Source of the DNA: Stomorhina lunata
Taxonomy: Eukaryota > Arthropoda > Insecta > Diptera > Rhiniidae
Direction of reading: 5' to 3'
NCBI GenBank assembly: GCA_933228675.1
Contig: OW121741.1
Span: 138,039,858-138,103,857 of the forward strand
Length of the DNA: 64,000 nt
Shown: in pieces, positions 1 to 10,322 of the stretch
Layout of the letters: each line of letters opens with the position of its first letter
How positions within the stretch are numbered: the stretch's first letter is position 1
Position numbers and translations under genes: made by a program
The notes under the pieces: generated by a model
The model's database searches: none
The model's input: the letters and a program-made list of their open reading frames with translations, nothing else
Told to the model about the DNA's origin: nothing

Positions 1-2706
1 AGACATAGACATAGACATAGACATAGACATAGATATAGACATAGACATAGACATAGACATAGACATAGACATAGACATAGACATAGACATAGACATAGAC
101 ATAGACATAGACATAGACATAGACATAGACATAGACATAGACATAGACATAGACATAGACATAGACATAGACATAGACTAAGACATAGACCAAGACATAG
201 ACATAGACTTAGACATAGACTAAGACATAGACTAAGACATAGACTAAGACATAGACTAAGACATAGACTAAGACATAGACTAAGACATAGACTAAGACAT
301 AGACTAAGACATAGACTAAGACATAGACTAAGACATAGACTAAGACATAGACTAAGACATAGACTAAGACGTAGACTAAGACATAGACTAAGACATAGAC
401 TAAGACATAGACTAAGACATAGACTAAGACATAGACTAAGACATAGACTAAGACATAGACTAAGACATAGACTAAGACATAGACTAAGACATAGACTAAG
501 ACATAGACTAAGACATAGACTAAGACATAGACTAAGACATAGACTAAGACATAGACTAAGACATAGACTAAGACATAGACTAAGACGTAGACTAAGACAT
601 AGACTAAGACATAGACTAAGACATAGACTAAGACATAGACTAAGACATAGACTAAGACATAGACTAAGACATAGACTAAGACATAGACTAAGACATAGAC
701 TAAGACATAGACTAAGTCATAGACTAAGTCATAGACTAAGACATAGACTAAGACATAGACTAAGACATAGACTAAGACATAGACTAAGACATAGACTAAG
801 ACATAGACATAGACTAAGACATAGACATAGACATAGACATAGACATACACATACACATAGACATAGACATAGACATAGACATAGACATAGACATAGACAT
901 AGATATAGACATAGACATAGACATAGACATAGACATAGACATAGACATAGACATAGACATAGACATAGACATAGACATAGACATAGACATAGACATAGAC
1001 ATAGACATAGACATAGACATAGACATAGACATAGACATAGACATAGACATAGACATAGACATAGACATAGACATAGACATAGACTAAGACATAGACCAAG
1101 ACATAGACATAGACTTAGACATAGACTAAGACATAGACTAAGACATAGACTAAGACATAGACTAAGACATAGACTAAGACATAGACTAAGACATAGACTA
1201 AGACATAGACTAAGACATAGACTAAGACATAGACTAAGACATAGACTAAGACATAGACTAAGACATAGACTAAGACGTAGACTAAGACATAGACTAAGAC
1301 ATAGACTAAGACATAGACTAAGACATAGACTAAGACATAGACTAAGACATAGACTAAGACATAGACTAAGACATAGACTAAGACATAGACTAAGACATAG
1401 ACTAAGACATAGACTAAGACATAGACTAAGACATAGACTAAGACATAGACTAAGACATAGACTAAGACATAGACTAAGACATAGACTAAGACGTAGACTA
1501 AGACATAGACTAAGACATAGACTAAGACATAGACTAAGACATAGACTAAGACATAGACTAAGACATAGACTAAGACATAGACTAAGACATAGACTAAGAC
1601 ATAGACTAAGACATAGACTAAGTCATAGACTAAGTCATAGACTAAGACATAGACTAAGACATAGACTAAGACATAGACTAAGACATAGACTAAGACATAG
1701 ACTAAGACATAGACTAAGACATAGACTAAGACATAGACTAAGACATAGACTTAGACATAGACTAAGACATAGACTAAGACATAGACTAAGACATAGACTA
1801 AGACATAGACTAAGACATAGACTAAGACATAGACTAAGACATAGACATAGACATAGACTAAGACATAGATATAGACTAAGACATAGACTAAGACATAGAC
1901 ATAGACATAGACATAGACATAGACATAGACTAAGACATAGACTAAGACATAGACTAAGACATAGACTAAGACATAGACTAAGACATAGACTAAGACATAG
2001 ACTAAGACATAGACTAAGACATAGACTAAGACATAGATAAAGACATAGACTAAGACATAGACTAAGACAGACTAAGACATAGACTAAGACATAGACTAAG
2101 ACATAGACTAAGTCATAGACTAAGTCATAGACTAAGACATAGACTAAGACATAGACTAAGACATAGACTAAGTCATAGACTAAGACATAGACTAAGACAT
2201 AGACTAAGACATAGACTAAGACATAGACTAAGACATAGACTAAGACATAGACTAAGACATAGATTAAGACATAGACTAAGACATAGACTAAGACATAGAC
2301 TAAGACATAGACTAAGACATAGACTAAGACATAGACTAAGACATAGACTAAGACATAGACTAAGACATAGACTAAGACATAGACTAAGACATAGACTAAG
2401 ACATAGACTAAGACATAGACTAAGACATAGACTAAGACATAGACTAAGACATAGACTAAGACATAGACTAAGACATAGACTAAGACATAGACTAAGACAT
2501 AGACTAAGACATAGACTAAGACATAGACTAAGACATAGACTAAGACATAGACTAAGACATAGACTAAGACATAGACTAAGACATAGACTAAGACATAGAC
2601 TAAGACATAGACTAAGACATAGACTAAGACATAGACTAAGACATAGACTAAGACATAGACTAAGACGTAGACTAAGACATAAACTATGACATAGATTAAG
2701 ATGTAG
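1..2706. repeat. AGACAT / AGACTAAGACAT satellite array
   Basis: This is a long, nearly pure tandem array. Two registers alternate. One is a 6-bp unit AGACAT (about 1-172 and 806-1080). The other is a 12-bp unit AGACTAAGACAT (about 173-805, 1081-1850 and 1926-2706), which is two hexamers differing at two bases. Sparse variants (GACGTAG, AAGTCATAG, AGATATAG) act as landmarks and show that a segment of about 0.9 kb is duplicated inside the array. The array runs off the left edge of the window and decays at the right edge (about 2680-2706). The long open frames of repeating Val-Tyr, Leu-Tyr or Ser-Met dipeptides follow from the 6/12-bp period lacking stop codons in some frames and are not genes. 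It is not a TTAGG-type telomere repeat. Confidence 0.97.
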
Positions 2707-3884
2707 TTTCTGTTCATCAAATAAAAATTTGTCATATAAGACCTTTTTCACTGAAGCAAACCAAAAGTTTCTTTAAACATTTCAACCTTTTTCCTTTTTT
2801 TCCTTTAGCGGTCAGTAGTTTTTCAATTGGTATTAAAATTCTATTACATTTGCGCTTAAACATGTTTTGTTTTGTCTTTAGTTTTTAGTTGTTAAAATTT
2901 ATTTATGGGTACTTGTAGGGGTTTACATGAAGATTTACAGCTTTAAGGGAAATTTGATCAGACCAATGTGTCAAACAGTCAATATTATCGATTAGATGTG
3001 TATACGGTTAATAAAACATTCAATATTTTTCTCTAGATTTTCTAATGTTAGACCATCTATCGTCATCGTCAACATCATTATCGTCATCATTATAATATTG
3101 ATGTTCTAACTATCCAATCAACCATTTAAATTAAATGCTTTTTACGTCATTTTATTTTAATTTCATCTGTTAATTTTTATTAAACAAATATTTATTTTTC
3201 TTGTATTTGATTAGGATTTTTTATGCAAAAATTAAATAAAAAAATTTAAGAAAAATAAACATAAATGAAAAATAATAATCAATTAAATTTAACCAGAAAC
3301 AAGTTTTAAAATTTTCAAGAAAATTGTGAAAAAAACACTACACCTGCTCATTAGTGAGAAATATCTTAAAGAAAATATAAATAAAAATTATAATTTTTGT
3401 GGGCGATTAGTTTTTTTGTATTCGAGAATCTTTAATTTAAGTGGCCAACCGAATTTTTGAGGTTTCAGAAAATTTTTATTTGGTTGAATAAATAAATATT
3501 GAATATTTACTTTTTTGCGGTTTGTTAAAAGTGTAGGATTATAAAGATAATGGGAAATTGATTTGAAGGGTTTTTCTTTTATTTACTTAATTTATTTTGA
3601 TAAATAAACAATAAATGATTTTAAATCAATTTTGTTTTCGAATCAAATATTTTTAAAAAGATTAAAAGTATTTAATTTTAAATAGATATAAATTTGTTTC
3701 CAGATTCTAAAATAATTCTCAATGTTTTTTCAAGCCAAGAGTCTATAATTTGAAATAAACTTCACTGTAAACAATTAACAAGATATTACAACTCTAATCA
3801 ACACCCAAAATTACATTTAAGCTCAACTATTTAAAAAATAGTCGGCAGAGTTGCCGTTTTTTTATACTTTTAAGTAAAATAGGT
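2707..3884. other. AT-rich unique sequence, no gene seen
   Basis: No open frame of note and no repeat unit is visible. The stretch contains a short trinucleotide-like patch of CATCGTCAT type around 3058-3100 and many A/T runs. It separates the hexamer satellite from the first 30-bp minisatellite array. Confidence 0.6.
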
Positions 3885-4065
3885 AAAAAAGGTTTCCTAT
3901 AGAAAATTTTTTTATCAAAATTTTTTTTTATCAAAAATGTTTTTATCAAAAATTTTTCTATAGAAAATTTTTTTTATCAAAAATTTTTCTATAGAAAATT
4001 TTTCAATAGAAAATTTTTTTTATCAAAAATTTTTCTATAGAAAATTTTTTAATCAAAAATTTTTC
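3885..4065 (+). repeat. 30-bp minisatellite, left portion (family I)
   Basis: Several degenerate units combine TTTTTATCAAAA, ATTTTTCTATAG and AAAATTTT, with a period near 30 bp where intact. It ends abruptly at the left arm of the long inverted repeat (4066). The same unit type resumes on the far side at 4859, so the inverted repeat interrupts or adjoins one original array. Confidence 0.9.
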
Positions 4066-4823
4066 CAAAAAGAAGTGTATTTGCATTTGATCCCAAACCT
4101 GTTACATTTATTTATTAATGTAACAGATCAATTTATTGATAAAAAGCCAAAAAATGTTTGCGGAGAAACCAAATTCCTCGACGCGTTTCGATGGTTGGTT
4201 AAGCCATCTCTTCAGGAGGATTATCCCCAATTTAGACAGATCGAAAACCTCGCATTATTACTAAATTTACAAACATAACTATTAAGAATTATGTTCATAA
4301 ACCAAAAGTAAAAGCGTAGATTATCGACTGAACAAAAACAAACATTTTTCAGTTTTCATCTACCTTCACTTCCCACATTCCGACTATTTTGTTATTTTTT
4401 GATAAAACTGCATGCATTCAGCTTATTTTTAAAATAAACTTGTTTATTTTAAAACATCTTACCCCCCCTTCTTCACAGCATTCTGCATATAGTAGCCGGC
4501 TACAGCAAGAATGTGGGAAGTGAAGGTAGATGAAAACTGAAAAATGTTTGTTTTTGTTCAGTCGATAATCTACGCTTTTACTTTTGGTTTATGAACATAA
4601 TTCTTAATAGTTATGTTTGTAAATTTAGTAATAATGCGAGGTTTTCGATCTGTCTAAATTGGGGATAATCCTCCTGAAGAGATGGCTTAACCAACCATCG
4701 AAACGCGTCGAGGAATTTGGTTTCTCCGCAAACATTTTTTGGCTTTTTATCAATAAATTGATCTGTTACATTAATAAATAAATGTAACAGGTTTGGGATC
4801 AAATGCAAATACACTTCTTTTTG
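4066..4823. repeat. Long perfect inverted repeat, 315-bp arms, 128-bp spacer
   Basis: The left arm is 4066-4380, the spacer 4381-4508 and the right arm 4509-4823. Reading the right arm in reverse complement, I found no mismatch to the left arm. The arms are distinctly more GC-rich and more protein-like than the surroundings, with motifs such as GACGCGTTTCGATGG and a 67-codon open frame in each arm (4075-4278 plus strand, 4611-4814 minus strand). That frame opens with GTG, ends in TAA and contains the peptide stretch FLDAFRWLVKPSLQEDY; I do not recognise the protein. The frame looks like a captured fragment of an exon or transposon ORF. No target-site duplication is visible at the outer ends (CAAAAAG...CTTTTTG). 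A 19-bp direct repeat, CCGACTATTTTGTTATTTT, sits at the inner edge of the left arm (from about 4380) and just outside the right arm (about 4838-4856). Options are a hairpin-RNA locus, a foldback transposon, or a recent inverted duplication. Confidence 0.93.
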
Positions 4824-4858
4824 AATAATATTTACATCCCGACTATTTTGTTATTTTC

Positions 4859-6958
4859 AAAAATTTTTCTATAAAAAATTTTTTTAACAAAAAGTTTTCT
4901 ATAGAATTTTTTTTTATCAAAAATTTTTCTATAGAAATTTTTTTTATCAAAAATTTTTCTATAGAAAATTTGTTTATCAAAAATTTTTCTATAGAAAATT
5001 TTTTTATCAAAAATTTTTCTATAGAAAATTTTTTTATCAAAAATTTTTCTATAGAAAAATTTTTTATCCATAATTTTTCTATAGAAAATTTTTTTATCAA
5101 AAATTTTTCTATAGAAATTTTTTTTTTAAAAATTTTTCCATAGAAAATTTGTTTATTAAAAATTTTTCTATAGAACATTTTTTTATCAAAAATTTTTCCA
5201 TAGAAAATTTGTTTATTAAAAATTTTTCTATAGAAAATTTTTTTATCAAAAATTTTTCAATAGAAAATTTTTTTATCAAAAATTTTTCAATAGAAAATTT
5301 TGTTATCAAAAATTTTTCTATAGAAAATTGTTTTCATCAAAAATTTTTCTATAGAAAATTTTTTTATCAAAAATTTTTATCAAAAAAATTTTTTATTTAA
5401 ATTTTTAATAAAAAAATTTTTTTCTTAAAATTTTTAATAAAAAAAATTTTTTATCAAAAAAAAATTTTTCTATAGAAAATTTTTTTATCAAAAATTTTTC
5501 TATAGAAAATTTTTTTACCAAAAATTTTTCTATAGAAAAATTTTTTATCCATAATTTTTCTATAGAAAATTTTTTTATCAAAAATTTTTCTATAGAAATT
5601 TTTTTATCAAAAATTTTTCCATAGAAAATTTGTTTATTAAAAATTTTTCTATAGAAAATTTTTTATCAAAAATTTTTCCATAGAAAATTTGTTTATTAAA
5701 AATTTTTCTATAGAAAATTTTTTTATCAAAAATTTTTCAATAGGAAATTTTTTTATCAAAAATTTTTCAATAGAAAATTTTATTATCAAAAATTTTTCTA
5801 TAGAAAATTGTTTTCATCAAAAATTTTTCTATAGAAAATTTTTTTTATCAAAAATTTTTCTATAGAAAATTTTTTTATCAAAAATTTTTATCAAAAAAAT
5901 TTTTTATTTAAATTTTTAATAAAAATATTTTTTTCTTAAAATTTTTAATAAAAAAAATTTTTTATCAAAAAAAATTTTTCTATAGAAAATTTTTTTATCA
6001 AAAATTTTTCTATAGAAAATTTTTTTATCAAAAATTTTTCTATAGAAAATTTTTTTATCCATAATTTTTCTATAGAAAATTTTTTTATCAAAAATTTTTC
6101 TATAGAAATTTTTTTTATCAAAAATTTTTCTATAGAAAATTGTTTTCATCAAAAATTTTTCTATAGAAAATTTTTTTATCAAAAATTTTTCTATAGAAAA
6201 TTGTTTTCATCAAAAATTTTTCTATAGAAAATTTTTTTATCAAAAAAATTTTATTTAAATTTTTAATAAAAAAAAAAATTTCAAAGTTTTTCTATAGAAA
6301 TTTTTTTTTATCAAAAATTTTTCTATAGAAATTTTTTTTATCAAAAATTTTTCTACAGAAATTTTTTTTATCAAAAATTATTGTATAGAAATTTCTTTTA
6401 TCAATAATTTTTCTATAGAAATTTTTTTTATCAAAAATTTTTCCATAGAAAATTTTTTTATCAAAAATTTTTCTATAGAAAATTTTTTATGAAAAATTTT
6501 TCTATAGAAAATTTTTTTATCAAAAATTTTTCTGTAGAAAATTTTTTTATCAAAAATTATTCTGTAGAAAATTTTTTTATCAACAATTTTTCTATAGAAA
6601 TTTTTTTTATTTTTTTCTATAGAAAATTTTTTTATCGAAAAATGTTTGAAAAAAAAAATTTTATCAAAAAAAAATTTTTTATCAACAGTTTTTCTATAAA
6701 AAATTTTTTTTACCAAAAACTTTTTTATAGAAAATTTTTTCATCAAAAACTTTTCTTAAAAAAATTTTTTTATCAAAAATTTTTCTATTAAAGTTTTTTA
6801 ACAAAAATTTTTCTATAGAAAATTTTTTTAGAAAGAAATTAATTTTTTTATTAACAATTTTTCTAAGAAGATTTGAAAATTTTTTGATATAAAAATATTT
6901 TTATCGAAAATTATTATAGAAAAATATTTTTATCGAAAAATTTTCTATAAAATATAAT
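4859..6958 (+). repeat. 30-bp minisatellite, main array (family I)
   Basis: The exact 30-bp period is visible at 4981-5040. The unit joins TTTTTTTATCAAAA to ATTTTTCTATAGAAAA and contains a near-palindrome centred on TCTATAGA. Higher-order structure is present. The variant TTTTTATCCATAATTTTTC recurs near 5065, 5545 and 6055, and a low-complexity block beginning ATCAAAAAAATTTTTTATTT recurs near 5379, 5890 and 6239. This gives super-repeats of about 480-510 bp. Because 30 is a multiple of three, several frames stay open and encode periodic peptides of KIFYRKIFDK type; these are artefacts of the period. The array becomes degenerate after about 6750. Confidence 0.95.
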
Positions 6959-7264
6959 TTTTATCGAACAATTTTCCAAAGAAAAAATTTTGGATCAAAA
7001 ATATTAAATTGTTTTGTATTAGGATTTATTTTTGTTTTGAAAAAGATTCCCAATATTTACAAAAATATTTCCAATGTTTACAAAAATAATAGTGTCGTGT
7101 CAACAATATTCGAGATTATATTTCTTCTTGCCTATTTTTTTTGTCTTTTCTTTAACATTCAAATTAATACTCATTTTCACGTGTTTTATCAATGATCGTG
7201 GTATTTACGAAAATTTAAAAATTTTATCGGCTTCTGGTGGTATGGGCTGCCTATTCCTGCTTAT
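6959..7264 (+). repeat. Composite repeat tail, copy 1
   Basis: This non-tandem sequence directly follows the 30-bp array and recurs after the arrays ending near 9910 and 13296. Shared landmarks are TTTACAAAAATAATAGTG, CAACAATRTTCGAGATTAT, TTTTCACGNGTTTYATYAATGA and the terminal CGGCTTCTGGTGGTATGGG followed by CTGCCTA. This copy lacks about 100 bp present in the middle of copy 2. The open frame at 7074-7358 crosses this tail and its downstream flank, has no recognisable domain and is not conserved in the other copies. Confidence 0.85.
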
Positions 7265-9694
7265 GGGTCCCCAAAACAAAAACACAGAAATTAAAATTTT
7301 TTTTTCATCGATTTTTTTAAATTTGGGATTTTTGAAGAGATTGTCTATGTTTGTCTAGTTTATTGTATCTTAAGAACGGTTTGTTCGATTTTATTGAAAA
7401 ATCCATCAGTAGATTAAGAACAAAATTGCTCTTAATTAATCCTAACACATGATTTTTATGTGATAAACTGTTTTAAAGTTATTTATATTGCAATATAAAG
7501 AAATATTTTTTTTTTGTGTAAAATCGGAAAAAAAAATTGTAACAACCACAAAAAATAGAAAATGAAAAAAACTTACCATCTTTACTCGACAATCGCAAAA
7601 CTGTGAATACTCCAAATATTATTAGTCATACATTTTCATTGATTAGTTGTGATTTTATTAAGAATAACATGAAAATTAATCAATTTTGCAGTTGCTGTAA
7701 AACTTTAAAAACTTTAAATTTTGAAACGCAATTGCTTTTGAGAGTAAGTACAGACCTGATACTTTCTAAGCACTTAAATCTTGCAACATATTCCATTTAA
7801 TATTTTGATGATATTATTCAATTTGAGAATATATTCTAATTCAAATTCCATTTGCTTTAAAATTAAAACATAAATAAAATTTTGATTTTATCTGTTTTCA
7901 TTATTACTTTTTAGATTTGCTATTTATAATATTAACAAATTAAATAACAAATTTTTCTATATTTAAGCGTTCAAAAGAGCATCTGTTTAATAATAAAAAA
8001 GAAGAACAAATGACTTTTTATCTTAACATTATCATTATTCTTCTTTTAATAAAAATTTAACGACTTGATAATAAATAAAGTTATAAAATTGCAAAGGACA
8101 AAAAATGAAAAATGACCACAAAAATGTTAATTGATTTTGATTGATATTTTTCTTTGGATTGCAGCAAAAAATTCAAGCAATTGAATAGATAACGAATTTA
8201 AAATGCGCCCTATTTAATAAAATACAATGTATCGTATTAAATTTGTTATTGCTCTAAGATTTAAATCATTGAATTTCCTAGATTTTATGTATGAAATTGT
8301 TTAACCCTTTGAGGGCTGATACACAAAATTGTTCATAAGTTCTTATTTATAAAATTTTCTTAAATTTTCCTTTTATTTGCAGGTTTTTTTTCTTTACAGA
8401 ATTCCAGAGGTACATTTCAAATAAAAATTAATTCAATTACATTAAATTGTGTTCATTAAAACACTCTTAATTAGGTCTCGAAAATTTAGTTTAGCCTAGA
8501 CACAAACCTTCTCAAATTTAAAATATGAGAAAAATTATAAAAATATTTGTTTTTGATAAAATTGATATAACATTATTAAAGCGATATATTGTTAAGCTTA
8601 GATTAGTGTTAGTGGTCAGACTCATATAAACTATGAAGTCCATTGTGTTATCACGGAATTAAGCAAAAAACATTACAAGCTCTCCTTGTTTAACCATCCG
8701 GATTTCTTTAGAAAGCTCTTAAGTATAACAATATCTGCCTCAGATAAATCGATTAGATCTCTTACAAATAGAACTCAAATAGAACTTGCAAAGTAAGACG
8801 TGATATACGATTGTAGGACTTGGTAATACTAAAAAGTAAAATTTTGTAAAATATAAATGATTTTATTTAGTATTTTTCATACAGGGAAAAATTATTTTCT
8901 AGCTTTTTAAAAATTGTGTCCAACAAATATAACAAATTGAGAATTTTCTTATCGCTGCGTTAAAAAAGACAAATGGGGGGGAATAAAACTCAAAAAAAAA
9001 AAATAAACACGAATCTTGAACAGTTTTGTCGTACTTGCGATTTGAAATCGTCGAACTTGCTAAAATTTAAATTTTTGGTCATAGATGCTTTAAAAATTTT
9101 ACTTGTGTTCAATTAAATAAAAATATTAAGAATATTATGCTCAGTTTATGAAAAATGTATATTGAAATGTTTTTTTGATATTTGAAAAACTTAACCTTTG
9201 CTTTCCCGGGGCGAAAGGTCAAAAATCGATTTTTTAAATCTTCAGAGGAAAGAAATTACTAGATATTAAGAATTTAGAAGCGGGTTTTTATTGAAAAAGG
9301 GCATTGAAGTACTTTTTTTGCCAAGAATAAATTTTTTTATTTAAAAATATATTTTAACCCTTGACAGACAGGGGGACAAAAATGACCCAACATTATTTTT
9401 CGAGAAACTTTTTATAACAAAACCATGGAATACTGCGTAATTGATAAAAATTAAATTAATTTTGGATACAAAAAAACGGTTCTGATTGGTCATAACTTGG
9501 TAAGCCCAGACTTACCTTGGTTAATCATAATCTCAACTGTGGACACTGACCTCCCTTATGTTAGAAGATTATGTCCGAAACTTTGATAGAAAGTCCAAAT
9601 AGAGAAAAATCTTTCAAAGTTTGGCCTATGAAATTGAAGAATATGCGCACAAGAGCGCATGGACCTTAACTGGTTGTAAATAAAAAAAAAAAAA
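7265..9694. other. AT-rich intervening sequence, no gene seen
   Basis: No supported gene. Short frames such as 7603-7800 have no recognisable content. Around 9000-9400 there is a diverged dispersed repeat, listed separately. Otherwise it is unique AT-rich DNA with homopolymer runs. Confidence 0.6.
9000..9400. repeat. Diverged dispersed repeat with CCCGGGG landmark, copy 1
   Basis: The stretch around 9045-9230 resembles 56040-56230 in the same orientation. Both contain a TTTGAAWTCG-type motif, then TTTTTGGTCA, then TTAACCYTTKCTTCCCGGGG-like sequence followed by a TCAAA run. The similarity is scattered, so both are old copies of one family. Ends, target duplications and class cannot be fixed by eye. 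Confidence 0.4.
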
Positions 9695-9910
9695 ATTTAT
9701 CAAAAATTTTCTAAAGGAAATTCATTTTTTAAAAATTTTTCTAAAGAAAATTCATTTTTTAAAAAATTTTCTGTAGAAAATTTTTTTATCAAACATTTTT
9801 CTATAGAATTTTTTTTATCAAAAATTTTTCTATTGAAAATTTTTTTATCAAAACTTTTTCTATAGAAAATTTTAAATTTTTTTGATATAAAATTTTCTAT
9901 AAAATATTAT
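9695..9910 (+). repeat. 30-bp minisatellite, second array (family I)
   Basis: A short, degenerate array of about seven units carries TTTTTATCAAAA and TTTTTCTATAGAAAA motifs, with some units mutated to TCTAAAGAAA. Its orientation matches the 4859-6958 array, and it runs straight into the second copy of the composite tail. Confidence 0.85.
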
Positions 9911-10322
9911 TTTTATCGAACAATTTTTCAAAGAAAAATATTTTTATTATAAAATATATCGAAAATATCTAAAAAATATAAAAATCTAAAATTGTTTAAT
10001 ATTAGAATTTTTTCTGTTTTGAAAAATATTCCAAATATTTACAAAAATATTCCCAATATTTACAAAAATAATAGTGTTGTGGCAACAATGTTCGAGATTA
10101 TGTTTCTTTGTTCTCTCGAACCATGTATTTTGTTGCTTCAAATTGGATTTTGATTTGTTTCTTGCTTATTTTGTTTAGCAAAGCAGCACCAACCAACTCT
10201 GTTGACATCCAAATTCCAACTGAATGATTTTAATACTAATTTTCACGAGTTTTATTAATGATTTACGAAAATGAAAAAAATTCATCGGCTTCTGGTGGTA
10301 TGGGCTGCCTACGCCTGCTTAT
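9911..10322 (+). repeat. Composite repeat tail, copy 2 (longest)
   Basis: This is homologous to 6959-7264 and 13297-13430. It begins with TTTATCGAACAATTTTTCAA and ends with CGGCTTCTGGTGGTATGGG plus CTGCCTA near 10312. It carries an internal segment (about 10105-10230, including CAAAGCAGCACCAACCAAC) that is missing from copy 1. The end of that segment, CAAATTCCAACTGAATG, is shared with copy 3, so this copy is probably closest to the ancestral tail. The small frame at 10271-10492 starts inside it and has no recognisable domain. Confidence 0.85.

Noticed and set aside
1..2706. Telomeric repeat
   Set aside because: The unit is AGACAT/AGACTA, not TTAGG or similar, and the array lies beside ordinary sequence; flies also lack telomerase-type telomeres.
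209..2751. Long open frames of Val-Tyr, Leu-Tyr, Ser-Met or Cys-Leu-Ser-Leu repeats
   Set aside because: They are produced by the 6/12-bp satellite period lacking stops in some frames; there is no start context, splice structure or non-repeat extension.
4075..4278. 67-codon frame in the inverted arm as a standalone gene
   Set aside because: It begins with GTG, has no upstream ATG in frame, and exists as identical inverted copies; it is better seen as a captured fragment. No domain recognised.
4832..6791. Lys/Phe/Ile-rich frames of KIFYRKIFDK type on both strands
   Set aside because: The 30-bp unit is a multiple of three, so frames stay open by periodicity; the peptides simply translate the minisatellite.
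4859..6958. CRISPR-like regularity (about 30-bp repeats)
   Set aside because: There are no unique spacers, repeats abut directly, and the context is eukaryotic.
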